Notes: generated by a model not told the origin, from the letters alone. A DNA stretch of 64,000 nucleotides from JBEVOS01 sp964563395 (GCA_964563395.1 CAZLWK010000003.1:62001-126000), one strand, 5' to 3'; counted from the stretch's first letter, positions 49,769 through 60,777 are shown. Program-made: numbers and translations.

Positions 49769-51002
49769 CTAGGCGGCGCGGCGGGCCCGCGCAATTGGAA
49801 CGCCTGTGTCTATTGGCAACGCCGCAAGGCCTCGCGTGCCGAAGCGGCCCGACCAGCGCAGCGAATCCGCCGGGGCGGCGAGCTTCATGCGCGGCCAGCG
49901 GCTCATCAGGCGCTCCAAGCCGACGAGCGCCTCCGCGCGCGCCAGTTGCAGCCCCAGGCACAAATGCACGCCGCCGCCGAATCCGAGATGGCGGTTCGGC
50001 GCGCGCGTGATGTCGAACCGCTCCGGCGCCTCGAAGACCGCGGGGTCGGCGTTGGCGCTGGCGAGGAAGCCGAGCACCATGTCGCCCTTCTTGAGCTCGA
50101 CGCCGGCGAAACTCATGTCCGCGCGCGCATAGCGCGGCTTGGTGGATTGCACGGGCGAGCCGTGACGCAGCATCTCCTCCACCGCCAGCGGCGCGCGCGA
50201 CCAATCGGCTTGCAGCAGCACGTTGATCAGGATTTTGCAGCAGCGTGTAGAGGCCGGTGGAGAACAGGTGCGTCGTTGTTTCATGCCCGGCGATGAACAA
50301 GAGGAACACCATCGCCAGCAATTCGTCTTCGCTAAGCTTGTCGCCCTCAGCCTCCGCCTGCACCAGCGCGCTGATCATGCCGGGCTGAGGATCGGCCCTG
50401 CACCGCTCGAATTCGGCGCGCAGATAGCGGGAGATTTTTTCGATCGCCGGCATCAGCTTGAACATCAAGGTGGCGGTGTCGGTGGCGGCGAAGGCATCCA
50501 CCCAGCGCATGAATTTGCCGCGATCCTCAAGCGGAAGACCGAGCATTTCGCAGATGACCATCAACGGCAATTGACGCGCGAAGCCCTGGACGACATCGGG
50601 ATTTTGCTCGCACTCCATCGCATCGATGAGGTTATCGGCGAGCCGCGCAATCTCAGGCTTGAGCGCCTCCACGCTGTTGCGGTGGAACACCGTGTCGACC
50701 AATTTGCGCAAGCGCCGATGCGCCGGATCGTCCAGCGTGAGCATGTTCTCGGTGAGCGCCCGCAAGCCGCGCGGCAGCCACCAAAGCCCCAGCGGGGATG
50801 CTTTTCCCGCGTTGCGCGCATCGGTGGCGAAGAGATCGTCCGCCTTCAAGAGCGCGGCGACATCGGCATGGCGCGTGATCATTCTCACGCGGCCGATCAC
50901 GGGCAATTGCGTCTGCACGCCCGCGCCCGCCTCGATCAGACGCGCAAGCGTTGGGAACGGATCGCGCTTATAGGCTTGGCTGGAAACGTCGAAGGGATTC
51001 AT
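49769..51002 (-). pseudogene. Cytochrome P450, interrupted by a frameshift
   Basis: The N-terminal part (51002 to about 50223) reads MNPFDVSSQAYKRDPFPTLARL, LDDPAHRRLRKLVDTVF and the I-helix FLLFIAGHETTTHLF. The rest continues in another frame (about 50221 to 49769) with the ExxR helix in VEEMLRHGSP and the heme-ligand loop FGGGVHLCLGLQLARAE. The break is one extra base (or loss of two) around 50222, in ctgctgcaa-type repeats, with intact P450 sequence on both sides. Either a recent pseudogene or a sequencing error. All other P450 landmarks are present; substrate unknown. Confidence 0.85.
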
Positions 51003-51125
51003 GACGGCCTCCCGGCGCTTCCGAGACTCCGCCCGGCCGAGCCACGAGGCAAGCGAAATCGGTCGGCGCGGCGCCGATTTGGGGCCAGCCGCAGAGTGCG
51101 CTAAGAGCGCCCCGCCAGCCCTGGG

Positions 51126-52046
51126 GTGATCATGCTCGAAGCCGCTCTGACTTTTCCGAACATCGACCCCATCGTGCCCTTCATGTCGTTCGGGCCATTC
51201 GATCTGGGCGGCGCCCAGATCGGGCCTTTTCAGCTGCGCTGGTACGCTCTCGCCTACATCGCCGGGCTCGTGCTGGGCTGGCGCTACATGGTGATGCTGA
51301 TCCGCACGCAGCGGCTCTGGACGTCCGGCGCGCCGCCCATGACGGCGACCGACGCGGACGATTACCTCTTCTGGGCCACGCTCGGCGTCATCCTCGGGGG
51401 GCGCCTCGGCTATGTGGCGTTCTACATGCTTCCGGTGGACAGCGAGCGCGCGCGCATCTTCGCCGATCCGACGACGATCTTGCGCGTTTGGGAAGGCGGC
51501 ATGGCGTTCCATGGCGGGCTGATCGGCGTCATCTTGGCGACACTGTGGTTCTGCAGATCGCGCAAGGCGTCGTTGTTCAGCGTCGGCGATCTTGTCGCGG
51601 CCGCCGCGCCGATCGGTCTCTTCTTTGGCCGCATCGCCAATTTCATCAATGGCGAATTGTGGGGCCGCCCGACAGACGCGCCTTGGGGCGTGGTGTTTTG
51701 CAACGAGCGGCTTGAAGCCATGCATGGCTATTGCCCGGCGGGCGAGACGCCGCGCCATCCCAGTCAATTATATGAGGCGGCGCTTGAGGGCCTCGTGCTG
51801 TTCGGCGTGCTTTACGTGCTAATCCATCGCTTCGACGCCTTGAAGCGGCCCGGTCTGATCGCGGGCGTTTTCCTCGTCGGTTACGGCCTTATTCGCGCGC
51901 TTCTGGAATTGGTGCGCGAGCCGGATGCGCATATGCCCGAAGCCTTGCGCGGCCTTGTCACGATGGGGCTCCTCTTGTCCTTGCCCATGATCGCGGTCGG
52001 CGCCTGGCTGATTTGGCGCACGCGCGCGCAAGCGAAAGCGGCGTGA
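51126..52046 (+). CDS. lgt: Prolipoprotein diacylglyceryl transferase
   Basis: Lgt attaches diacylglycerol to the lipobox cysteine of prolipoproteins in the inner membrane. The multi-helix protein (306 residues) has the conserved FQLRWYALAYIAGLVLGW, AFHGGLIGVI and signature GRIANFINGELWGRPTD. Starts at 51126 (GTG) or 51132 (ATG) are both possible. It overlaps the downstream methyltransferase by 4 bases in the conserved lgt - midA - pgeF operon. Confidence 0.96.
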   Translation: MIMLEAALTFPNIDPIVPFMSFGPFDLGGAQIGPFQLRWYALAYIAGLVLGWRYMVMLIRTQRLWTSGAPPMTATDADDYLFWATLGVILGGRLGYVAFYMLPVDSERARIFADPTTILRVWEGGMAFHGGLIGVILATLWFCRSRKASLFSVGDLVAAAAPIGLFFGRIANFINGELWGRPTDAPWGVVFCNERLEAMHGYCPAGETPRHPSQLYEAALEGLVLFGVLYVLIHRFDALKRPGLIAGVFLVGYGLIRALLELVREPDAHMPEALRGLVTMGLLLSLPMIAVGAWLIWRTRAQAKAA

Positions 52047-53095
52047 CCGACGCCGAACTGAAGCGTCGCCTCATCCGCCGCATCGCCCTGGGCGGACCGA
52101 TGCGCGTCAGCGAATTCATGGCGCTCGCTTTGCACGACCCCACGCACGGCTATTACGCGACGCATCCTGGCCTCGGCGCCGACTTCATCACCGCGCCAGA
52201 AACGAGCCAGATGTTCGGCGAATTGATCGGACTTTGGTGCGCGCACGAATGGGACGTTTTGGGGCGCCCAGCGCCGTTTCACCTTGTGGAGTTGGGCCCC
52301 GGCACGGGCGCGCTGATGCGCGATGCGCTGCGCGCCACGACGAAAATCGCTGGCTTTCATCAAGCCATGCGCCCGCATTTCGTCGAAACGAGCCCGGCCC
52401 TCCGCGCGCTGCAGCGCGAGATCGCGCCGCACGCGGAATTTCACGATGTGCTGGAAACGCTGCTGATCGGACCGACGCTTCTCATCGCCAACGAATTCTT
52501 CGACTGTCTCCCGATCCGGCAATTCGTGCGCGACGGCGCGTTTTGGCGCGAACGGGAGATCGGATTGGACGCCGCGCACGCCTTGCGGTTCGGACTTTCG
52601 CCGACGCCGATCGACAATGCGGCGCTGCCCGGACGCGCGCGCGCCGCTCAGCCGGGCGCGGTGTTCGAAATAGCGCCGACGTTAAAGACCGACGTGGAGG
52701 CGATCGTCGCGCGGCTTAAGCCCGGGCGCGCCTTGATCATCGATTATGGCGGCGACGGGCTGGGCGACACGCTGCAGGCGCTGCGCGCGCATGCCAAGGA
52801 AGACGTGCTCGCGCATCCAGGCGAAGCCGATCTCACGGCGCATGTCGATTTCGCCGCGCTCGCGGAGCATGCGCGCGGCGCCGGGCTGCATGTCAGCGGG
52901 CCGCTGGCGCAAGGCGCGTTCTTAAAGGCGCTCGGAATCGATCAGCGCGCCGAGGCGCTGGCGCGCGCCAATCCGGATCAGGCCGACAAGATCGCGCGCG
53001 GCCATGCGCGCTTGACGCATCACGACCAGATGGGCGCACTGTTCAAGGCGCTGTGCCTCTCCTCGCCTGGACTGCCGGAGCCCGCCGGATTTTGA
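52043..53095 (+). CDS. SAM-dependent methyltransferase, MidA/NDUFAF7 family (DUF185)
   Basis: A class I methyltransferase fold of 350 residues. MRVSEFMALALHDPTHGYYATH, ITAPETSQMFGELIGLW, the AdoMet-binding VELGPGTGALMRD, ANEFFDCLPIRQFV and LIIDYGGDG are typical of DUF185. Mitochondrial NDUFAF7 methylates an arginine of complex I; the bacterial role is unproven. GTG start at 52043 overlaps the lgt stop, and the end overlaps the pgeF start. Confidence 0.93.
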   Translation: MTDAELKRRLIRRIALGGPMRVSEFMALALHDPTHGYYATHPGLGADFITAPETSQMFGELIGLWCAHEWDVLGRPAPFHLVELGPGTGALMRDALRATTKIAGFHQAMRPHFVETSPALRALQREIAPHAEFHDVLETLLIGPTLLIANEFFDCLPIRQFVRDGAFWREREIGLDAAHALRFGLSPTPIDNAALPGRARAAQPGAVFEIAPTLKTDVEAIVARLKPGRALIIDYGGDGLGDTLQALRAHAKEDVLAHPGEADLTAHVDFAALAEHARGAGLHVSGPLAQGAFLKALGIDQRAEALARANPDQADKIARGHARLTHHDQMGALFKALCLSSPGLPEPAGF

Positions 53096-53865
53096 CCCAT
53101 CCTCCTTTTCTCCAAGCCTCGCGCCTTCAGGATGCGCGCGTTCAGCACGGCTTCTTCGGCCGTGTCGGCGGCGTCTCCGAGGGCATCTATGCCAGCCTCA
53201 ATGCGGGACCCGGCTCGAAGGACGATCCCCTGGCGGTGGAGGAGAATCGCCGCCGTATCGCCGCCGCCATGGGCGTGGCGCATCACCGGCTCGTCTCGAT
53301 GTATCAGGCGCACACCGCCAACGCCCGGCTTGTGGAGCGGCCTTGGGCGGGGCGTTGGCCGGAGACGGACGCTATCGTCACCGCGACGCCGGGCCTCGCC
53401 TTGGCCGTTTTGACCGCCGATTGCGCCCCGATCCTGATGGCGGACCCGGAGGCCGGGATCATCGGCGCGGCGCATGCGGGCTGGAAGGGCGCGCTCGGCG
53501 GGATCATCGAGGCCGCGCTCGAGCGGATGGAGGAAGCCGGCGCCGCCCGTGCGCGAATCCAGGCCGCGATCGGCCCCTGCATCCAGGCGCAAAGCTATGA
53601 AATCGGGCCGGAATTCGAGGCGCGCTTCGCGGCGGAGGATTCCGAATCCGGCGCCTTCTTCCACACCGCCCCGAGCGGACGGCGCCATTTCGACCTGCCC
53701 CGCTATTGCCTGCACAGGCTGGCCCGGGCCGGCGTCATTGCGGCCGAAAGCCTGGGGCGCGACACGTATGCGGAGGCGGACGCCCTGTTCAGCCACAGGC
53801 GCAGCGTCCATGCCGGCGAGCCCGACTATGGGCGCAATTGCGCGGTGATCGCGCTAAAGCCCTGA
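53092..53865 (+). CDS. pgeF: Peptidoglycan editing factor PgeF / multicopper-oxidase-like purine phosphorylase
   Basis: A 257-residue protein of the YfiH/laccase-domain family: HGFFGRVGGVSEGIYASLN, the zinc ligands in YQAHTANA, TADCAPIL and AAHAGWKG. Homologues act as purine nucleoside phosphorylases and edit peptidoglycan precursors. I chose the TTG at 53092 (LTHPPFLQAS), overlapping the previous stop in the TTGA arrangement; an ATG at 53053 would lie within the methyltransferase gene. Confidence 0.92.
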   Translation: MTHPPFLQASRLQDARVQHGFFGRVGGVSEGIYASLNAGPGSKDDPLAVEENRRRIAAAMGVAHHRLVSMYQAHTANARLVERPWAGRWPETDAIVTATPGLALAVLTADCAPILMADPEAGIIGAAHAGWKGALGGIIEAALERMEEAGAARARIQAAIGPCIQAQSYEIGPEFEARFAAEDSESGAFFHTAPSGRRHFDLPRYCLHRLARAGVIAAESLGRDTYAEADALFSHRRSVHAGEPDYGRNCAVIALKP

Positions 53866-53966
53866 CTTGTGGCGCAAACGCCGCGCCGTCACGGCGATGT
53901 CATGAAGGCCTTGAACGACTCGGCAAAGCGCGTAGATGAGCCTCGGGCAGGCTCGGGGCGCGCGCT

Positions 53967-54902
53967 ATGAAACTCATTTGCGGCAACGCCAATCCGCGAC
54001 TGGCGCAGGCGATCGCGGACCATCTGGACACCCCGCTCGCCGAGGCCGAGTTCAAGCGCTTCAAGGACAACGAAATCTTCGTGCGCATCGCCGAGAACGT
54101 GCGCGGCGAGGACGTGTTCATCATTCAATCCACGTCGTTCCCCGCCAACGACAATCTCATGGAGCTGCTGATCGGGATCGACGCGCTGGTGCGCGCCTCG
54201 GCAAAGCGCATCACCGCCGTGCTGCCCTATTACGGCTATGGCCGGCAGGACCGCAAAGTCGGCGGGCGCACGCCGATCTCGGCCAAGCTTGTGGCCAATC
54301 TCATCGAAAAGGCCGGCGCGGACCGCGTGCTGACGCTTGAGCTGCACGCCGGCCAGATCCAAGGCTTTTTCGACATCCCGACCGACAACATGTTCGCCAC
54401 GCCCGTGCTCGAGGCGGATGTGCGCGACCATTATGGCGACGTGGCCGATCTGATGGTCGTCTCGCCGGACGTGGGCGGCGTCATCCGAGCGCGCGCGCTC
54501 GCGAACCGGCTCGGCGCCGATCTCGCGATCGTGGACAAGCGCCGCGAAAAGGCTGGCGTGTCGGAGGTGATGAACATTATCGGCGACGTGGAAGGACGCC
54601 GCTGCCTCCTGGTGGACGACATCATCGACGGCGGGGGCACGCTCTGCAACGCGGCCGACGCGCTGATGAAGGCCGGGGCCAAGGCCGTCTCGGCCTATTC
54701 CACGCACGGCGTGCTCTCCAACGGGGCGATCAAGCGGATCGAGCAATCGGCGCTGAAGGAGCTCGTCATCACCGATTCCATCCAGCCCCGGCCGGAAACG
54801 GAAGCCTCTAAGAAGGTGCGCGTCGTCTCGGTGGCGGCGCTGATGGGCGACGCGATCTGGCGCATCGCCAATGAGCAAAGCGTTTCCGTTCTGTTCGAAT
54901 AG
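53967..54902 (+). CDS. prs: Ribose-phosphate pyrophosphokinase
   Basis: Prs makes PRPP for nucleotide, NAD (including NadC in this window), histidine and tryptophan synthesis. Present are FKDNEIFVRIAENVRGEDVFIIQST, YYGYGRQDRK, LELHAGQIQGFF, VVSPDVGGV, VDKRREKAGV and the PRPP loop LLVDDIIDGGGTLCNAA. 311 residues. Confidence 0.97.
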   Translation: MKLICGNANPRLAQAIADHLDTPLAEAEFKRFKDNEIFVRIAENVRGEDVFIIQSTSFPANDNLMELLIGIDALVRASAKRITAVLPYYGYGRQDRKVGGRTPISAKLVANLIEKAGADRVLTLELHAGQIQGFFDIPTDNMFATPVLEADVRDHYGDVADLMVVSPDVGGVIRARALANRLGADLAIVDKRREKAGVSEVMNIIGDVEGRRCLLVDDIIDGGGTLCNAADALMKAGAKAVSAYSTHGVLSNGAIKRIEQSALKELVITDSIQPRPETEASKKVRVVSVAALMGDAIWRIANEQSVSVLFE

Positions 54903-54962
54903 GACTTGCGGCGATTCGGCGCGCGCCTCTCACTTTTGTGAAAGTCGTGTTATAGAGCGCCC

Positions 54963-55169
54963 ATGCCTCCCCTTCCTGGACACCCCCGCATTTCCCGCGA
55001 CCCTGAATTGGTCACGGGGATGCCCCGCATCACGGGCACGCGCATCGGCGTGGACCTGATCAAGCGCAACGTCGCCGCCGGCATGAGCGAGGATCTGATC
55101 CTCAGGGTCTACCCCCAGCTCACCAAGGAAGACGTGCGCGCCGCCCTGGCTTTCGGCGAACAGAAATAG
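54963..55169 (+). CDS. DUF433 protein (antitoxin-like)
   Basis: A 68-residue DUF433 protein: ISRDPELVTGMPRITGTRIGVDLIKRNVAAGMSEDLILRVYPQLTKEDVRAALAF. DUF433 domains are often antitoxins of DUF5615 PIN-like toxins. No such toxin follows; the next gene is on the opposite strand, so this is an orphan. The gap before it has a short palindrome TCACTTTTGTGA, possibly an operator. Confidence 0.85.
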   Translation: MPPLPGHPRISRDPELVTGMPRITGTRIGVDLIKRNVAAGMSEDLILRVYPQLTKEDVRAALAFGEQK

Positions 55170-55239
55170 CGCGCGCCGCGCCGCCGGCGCGGATCGTTTC
55201 GGCTGCCAAAGATCGCGCTGGCGCGCCGCCGGCCACGGA

Positions 55240-55488
55240 TCAGTGCGTGCGTTCGAAGCGCACCACGCCCGCATCGCGGCTCACATACGCGACGCGATAG
55301 CCCGCCTCGCGCCATGAGCGCGCGTGGCTGTGATGGCCCGCCTCGTCATTGGCCCAAAACGCCGACCATTTGCGCGCGCTCTGCGGCAGCGCCGCGCCGA
55401 TGATGGATTCGATTTCCTCGAAGGAGAGGATTTCGGGACGCCCGCGACGGCGGGTGAGATGAGCCCGAAGCGGCTCGTACTTGCCCAT
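55240..55488 (-). CDS. DUF7662-like small protein
   Basis: An 82-residue protein beginning MGKYEPLRAHLTRR, followed by EILSFEEIESIIGAALPQSARKWSAFWANDEAGHHSHARSWREAGYRVAYV. I recall this MGKY...WWAN pattern in a widespread small family of unknown function (DUF7662). The ATG at 55488 is chosen, with GGAGG just upstream. The gap 55489-55625 holds nothing I can recognise. Confidence 0.7.
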   Translation of the reverse strand: MGKYEPLRAHLTRRRGRPEILSFEEIESIIGAALPQSARKWSAFWANDEAGHHSHARSWREAGYRVAYVSRDAGVVRFERTH

Positions 55489-55625
55489 GTGCGACCTCCG
55501 CTTCCGCCGAGACGCACGATCCGCGCCCAGGCGAGCGGTGCGTGTGGATAAACTGATTTGCGGGGGGCGAGAAGTGCGGGGCTGCATCGCGTCTGGCGCA
55601 GCGATTCGCGCGGACTCTTTCGCCG

Positions 55626-56000
55626 TCAGGCCAAATGCGCGGGCGCCGCGACGCCGCAGCGCGCGGATTGCGCTTTCAATACCTTATCCCGCGTCCAAAG
55701 AGCCGCGCCCGGCGTCAACGCGGCGGCGGCGAGCAGATGGACATCGACATAGCTCAAGCCTGTCGCTGCGAGCGACCGCGCCTCGATGAAGGCCATCATC
55801 TCAGCATGCGTCGCCACTTGAGCAACGGGCAGATTGTCGAGATGGCGCAAAATCTCCAAACGCCGCCTCAAGCTGCCGAGCGCAAGCTCAGCGTTCACGC
55901 ATGGATGCGTGAGTACGGCGCTCCCCTCAAGCAAGGCGGAGAGTTGCACGTCCGCGGCGCGAAAATGATCAATCCAGATGGATGTATCGACCAGGATCAA
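55626..56000 (-). CDS. vapC: VapC-type PIN-domain toxin
   Basis: A PIN ribonuclease of 124 residues: MILVDTSIWIDHF, HPCVNAELALGSL, LSYVDVHLLAAAAL, LWTRDKVLKAQS, with the acidic residues expected for metal binding. It lies 6 bases after its vapB antitoxin gene. The reading frame is intact. This is the second vapBC module in the window and differs in antitoxin type from the first. Confidence 0.92.
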   Translation of the reverse strand: MILVDTSIWIDHFRAADVQLSALLEGSAVLTHPCVNAELALGSLRRRLEILRHLDNLPVAQVATHAEMMAFIEARSLAATGLSYVDVHLLAAAALTPGAALWTRDKVLKAQSARCGVAAPAHLA

Positions 56001-56006
56001 AGGGCG

Positions 56007-56198
56007 TCAGGCGGGCCGGCGACGCGGCGGCGCCTTCGCCTTCGGATCAGCGCCGCCAAGCCGTGCGAGACGGCGCGCCGATTCTCGCTCAATCAGCGCC
56101 TTAAGCGCTTCGCGCACGAGAGCGGCTTTCTCATCCACTCCCGTCAGCGCCTGGGCTTCGGCAACGAGATCATCGTCGAGAGCGAGAGTGGTGCGCAT
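56007..56198 (-). CDS. vapB: VapB-type antitoxin (ribbon-helix-helix)
   Basis: A 63-residue protein starting MRTTLALDDDLVAEAQALTG, a ribbon-helix-helix pattern, then a basic tail (LIERESARRLARLGG). ATG at 56198 chosen; one at 56207 would add three residues. A perfect 20-base palindrome lies 12 bases upstream. The module order vapB-vapC is standard. Confidence 0.88.
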   Translation of the reverse strand: MRTTLALDDDLVAEAQALTGVDEKAALVREALKALIERESARRLARLGGADPKAKAPPRRRPA

Positions 56199-56210
56199 GA
56201 GGCACAATAT

Positions 56211-56230
56211 TTGACATCAAACGATGTCAA
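56211..56230 (-). promoter_or_regulatory. VapBC operator overlapping a TTGACA promoter element
   Basis: Perfect inverted repeat ttgacatc / gatgtcaa (56211-56218 / 56223-56230) with a 4-base spacer. On the minus strand its first arm begins with TTGACA, a consensus -35 box, so binding of the VapBC complex would block its own promoter. Confidence 0.7.
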
Positions 56231-56254
56231 AATCAATGCCAATCAGCTCCCCGC

Positions 56255-57925
<1,671 letters not shown>

Positions 57926-57990
57926 GAGGTTCGCTCGCGACTTCTAGGAGGCGCGGGATATAGCGAGCGCCGGGGCGAAAAGAAACGCCC

Positions 57991-60063
57991 TTACCCCTCG
58001 GTCGGGGCGCGCGCGGCGCGTTCGGCGGCGCGTCCGCCCGCGAGGAGCGCGCGGCAATCGGCGTTCTCCGCAAGGCCAGGATCGATGAAGGGCAAAAGCG
58101 CGGCGAGCGGGGCAAGCACGCCCGCCAAGGCAGCCGCCGCGCCCGCCTGGCCGAGCGCGGGCGCCGCATCCACGCCAATCTCAGGCGCGCGCCATCGCCC
58201 GCCGATGCGGATGGGCGCCGTCACGCGGATGAGACGCGGCTCCTTGGGATGGCCCTGCAGCGCGAGATCGAAACGCTCCGCGCCGAGATCGACGGCGCCC
58301 TCGCCCACGATGAACACATCCTCGGTGTCGAACGCGAACACCCGGCGCGTGGCGGCGCCGTCGCGCACGGCGAATTCCGCCGCGCCGCATCGGATCGTGG
58401 CGCGCGTTTGATCTCCGCTCAAGAGCAGACCGAGCCCGCGCACGACATTGACGCCCGTGAGTTCGGCGAAGGCGCTGCGTATTTCGCCGGAGGGCACGAC
58501 GAAGCTCACGCTGCCATTCGCGCTGGCGGCGGCGGCGCGCACATTGGCGCCCAGGCCGGTCAAGCGCACGCGCCCATGCACCACACCCGACAACGCGTTC
58601 TCAATCGGGACAAGGTTTTCGAGACGCGCATCGCGCAAACGCATGTCGAGCGTGACACGCGGCGTATCCTGCCGCGCGTCGATCACGACGCGGCCGGACG
58701 CCGCGCCGCGGGGCAAGGAGAGCACGAGCGGATCCATGGTCAGCACGCCGCGCTCAAGACGCAGCTCAAGCGACGCCGCGCGCAGGCGCAGCGGCGCATC
58801 GACCACGCGCGCGGCGCGATAAGTGAGTCGCGCATCGGCGTTGCGCACACGATCCAGATCGAGACGCGCATCCGGCAGGATGCGCCCCTGCCTTTCGAGC
58901 CGCGCGGCGATCACGCGCTGATCGTCCGAAACGGTCTCTTCAATATCGGGCGACCCGCCCAGCACGGCGGCGAGATCGTCGAAATCAAGAGAATTGGAGC
59001 GCAGATCGGCTTCGATGAAGGGCCGCGCGCGCGCCGTCTCCACGCCGAGGCGGCCGCTAAGATCGCTATCGCCCACACGCCCGCTAATGTCGGCGATATC
59101 GTAGCGGCGTTCGCGGCGCGTCAGCAGGCCCTTCAGATGATAAGGCGGCGTGTTGGGGAGCGTAAGGCCGATCAAGGTGTAGAGATCGGCGAGATCTGCG
59201 CCCGTCACGTCGAGCCGCGCCTCATAGGCGCCGAAATTGAACGGCCGATCGAGCATACCATTGGCGCGCACGCGCGTGGGCCCAGCGCGCATATCGGCTT
59301 TGAAGGGATAGGGCCGGTCGCGGCGCACGTTCACGAGCGGCCCGCCCGTCAGCACGAGGCTGAAGGGACGGTTGTTCAAGCGCCCTTCGCCATTCAAGCG
59401 GAACGCGGCGCGGCCATCCTGCCGCACATTTTCGTCGCTCTCGATCGCCGCCACAAGCTCCATGCGCCGGCGCGCGTCAGTAAGAAGGATCTGGCTGTCC
59501 GCGATCACGAAGCGGCGTATGAGCGGCAGGTCCAGCGGTTTGCGCGGGCCACGCGGATCGCGGGACCAGTTCGCGCGCCCTTGCCCGTCGCGCACCAGAT
59601 TCAGCCGCGCGCCTCGTACATGCACATGGCGCAAGGTCCAGCCGCTGAAGAGAGAGCTCAGCTCGACACGTGTTTCCGCATCCGCGATCTCCGCGAAGGG
59701 CGATTCATCCACCGCCCAGGCGAGCCGATCGCGCCGCGCCCAGTGCGGATCGCCGATGACGAGATCGCGAACCCGCACGCGCGGGGCGAAGGAGAAGACG
59801 TCGACGTCCAAATCGCCGCGTATGGCGATGTCGCGTCCCACCATGCCGGAGGCGATGCGCGCGACCGGTCCGCGCAGCGCGTTCCAGTCCGCCAAAGCTA
59901 GAAAAAGAAGAAGCCCGGCGACCACCCCGCCCAGCACGCCGCCGGACCAGAGCGCGACGCGCGGCCAGCGCACGGCCGCCGCGCGCGCGCGCACCCATGT
60001 GCCGGCGCCAGCGAGCCGCGCGCGCACCTTGTCTCGCCAAAGGGGGCGTTCGGGCGTGTCCAC
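57991..60063 (-). CDS. AsmA family protein
   Basis: A 690-residue protein with an N-terminal membrane helix (about residues 38-58, SGGVLGGVVAGLLLFLALADW). The AsmA signature follows (GRDIAIRGDLDVDVFSFAPRVRVRDLVIGDPHWA). A long beta-rich repeat region and the AsmA-C part follow (GEGAVDLGAERFDLALQGHPKEPRL). AsmA proteins bridge the periplasm and are implicated in phospholipid transport to the outer membrane. Start ATG at 60063. Confidence 0.9.
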   Translation of the reverse strand: MDTPERPLWRDKVRARLAGAGTWVRARAAAVRWPRVALWSGGVLGGVVAGLLLFLALADWNALRGPVARIASGMVGRDIAIRGDLDVDVFSFAPRVRVRDLVIGDPHWARRDRLAWAVDESPFAEIADAETRVELSSLFSGWTLRHVHVRGARLNLVRDGQGRANWSRDPRGPRKPLDLPLIRRFVIADSQILLTDARRRMELVAAIESDENVRQDGRAAFRLNGEGRLNNRPFSLVLTGGPLVNVRRDRPYPFKADMRAGPTRVRANGMLDRPFNFGAYEARLDVTGADLADLYTLIGLTLPNTPPYHLKGLLTRRERRYDIADISGRVGDSDLSGRLGVETARARPFIEADLRSNSLDFDDLAAVLGGSPDIEETVSDDQRVIAARLERQGRILPDARLDLDRVRNADARLTYRAARVVDAPLRLRAASLELRLERGVLTMDPLVLSLPRGAASGRVVIDARQDTPRVTLDMRLRDARLENLVPIENALSGVVHGRVRLTGLGANVRAAAASANGSVSFVVPSGEIRSAFAELTGVNVVRGLGLLLSGDQTRATIRCGAAEFAVRDGAATRRVFAFDTEDVFIVGEGAVDLGAERFDLALQGHPKEPRLIRVTAPIRIGGRWRAPEIGVDAAPALGQAGAAAALAGVLAPLAALLPFIDPGLAENADCRALLAGGRAAERAARAPTEG

Positions 60064-60109
60064 ATTTCAAAATGCCCGCGGCGCGGCGCCCGTTCCCCTC
60101 CGCCTGCAC

Positions 60110-60146
60110 CCAAAGAAAAGCGGCGGCCGTTCCCGACCGCCGCCGC
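60110..60146 (-). terminator. Intrinsic terminator of the glycine-zipper lipoprotein gene
   Basis: On the minus strand an 8-bp stem gcggcggc/gccgccgc (60139-60146 / 60120-60127) with an 11-base loop is followed directly by ttttcttt. It lies between the lipoprotein stop and the AsmA start and is the best intrinsic terminator seen in the window. Confidence 0.75.
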
Positions 60147-60170
60147 ATCTTTTAATATCGAACGCGAAAA

Positions 60171-60704
60171 CTACGCAGGCACCCATTGCCCCTGCGCGTT
60201 GCGGCAGAAGGTTTCGGGGGGCAATTGCTGCACGCCCGTTTGCGGGTCGCGCACCGTCGCGGTCACGCGCCGGCACTCGCCGCCCGGACCGGACACCGCC
60301 TGCGGCGCCGCGACCGTAAGATTGCGCGGCTGGCCCTGATCCGATTGCCAGCTATCGGTGTAGCCGCGCCCCGAATTGAGCGATTGATAATATCCCGCTT
60401 CCACGCGCTGCTGCTCGCGTGCGCTGAGATAGCGGCAGACGCCATAGGTGCCGAGCCCGCCGGCTGCGGCGCCCAGCGCGGCGTTCTCGCCGCGATTGTC
60501 TTCCGAGCCGATGATCGCGCCAGCGACCGCCCCCACGCCCGCGCCGATCAACGCTTGGCGCGTGCAGCGGGACAATTGCGTGCCATAGCCGCCGCCGGAA
60601 TAACCGCCGCCGCCATACCCGCCGCCTCCATAACCGCCTGTGGTTTCGCACGCGCTGAGCGCCAAGGCGGCCGCGCCGACGACGCTTATGAGTTTCAACT
60701 TCAT
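60171..60704 (-). CDS. Glycine-zipper lipoprotein (17 kDa antigen-like)
   Basis: Lipoprotein signal MKLKLISVVGAAALALSAC (lipobox LSAC), then a Gly/Tyr repeat (GGYGGGGYGGGGYSGGGYG), a glycine-zipper membrane segment (ALIGAGVGAVAGAIIG, AALGAAAGGLGTYG) and a C-terminal soluble domain with two Cys (GECRRVTATVRDPQTG, ETFCRNAQGQW). The pattern matches Rickettsia 17 kDa surface antigen-like proteins of the outer membrane. Start ATG at 60704. Confidence 0.85.
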   Translation of the reverse strand: MKLKLISVVGAAALALSACETTGGYGGGGYGGGGYSGGGYGTQLSRCTRQALIGAGVGAVAGAIIGSEDNRGENAALGAAAGGLGTYGVCRYLSAREQQRVEAGYYQSLNSGRGYTDSWQSDQGQPRNLTVAAPQAVSGPGGECRRVTATVRDPQTGVQQLPPETFCRNAQGQWVPA

Positions 60705-60777
60705 GGATGACTCCGCAGAAAGGCCTCGTCCCGGCCTTGCTTTAGGCCATGCGCGCGCGGCTAGAAAATGGCGAAGA

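Noticed and set aside
58249..59901. Long open frame (550 codons) opposite the AsmA-family gene
   Set aside because: Antisense to a gene with a clear AsmA signature; composition is typical of a shadow frame.
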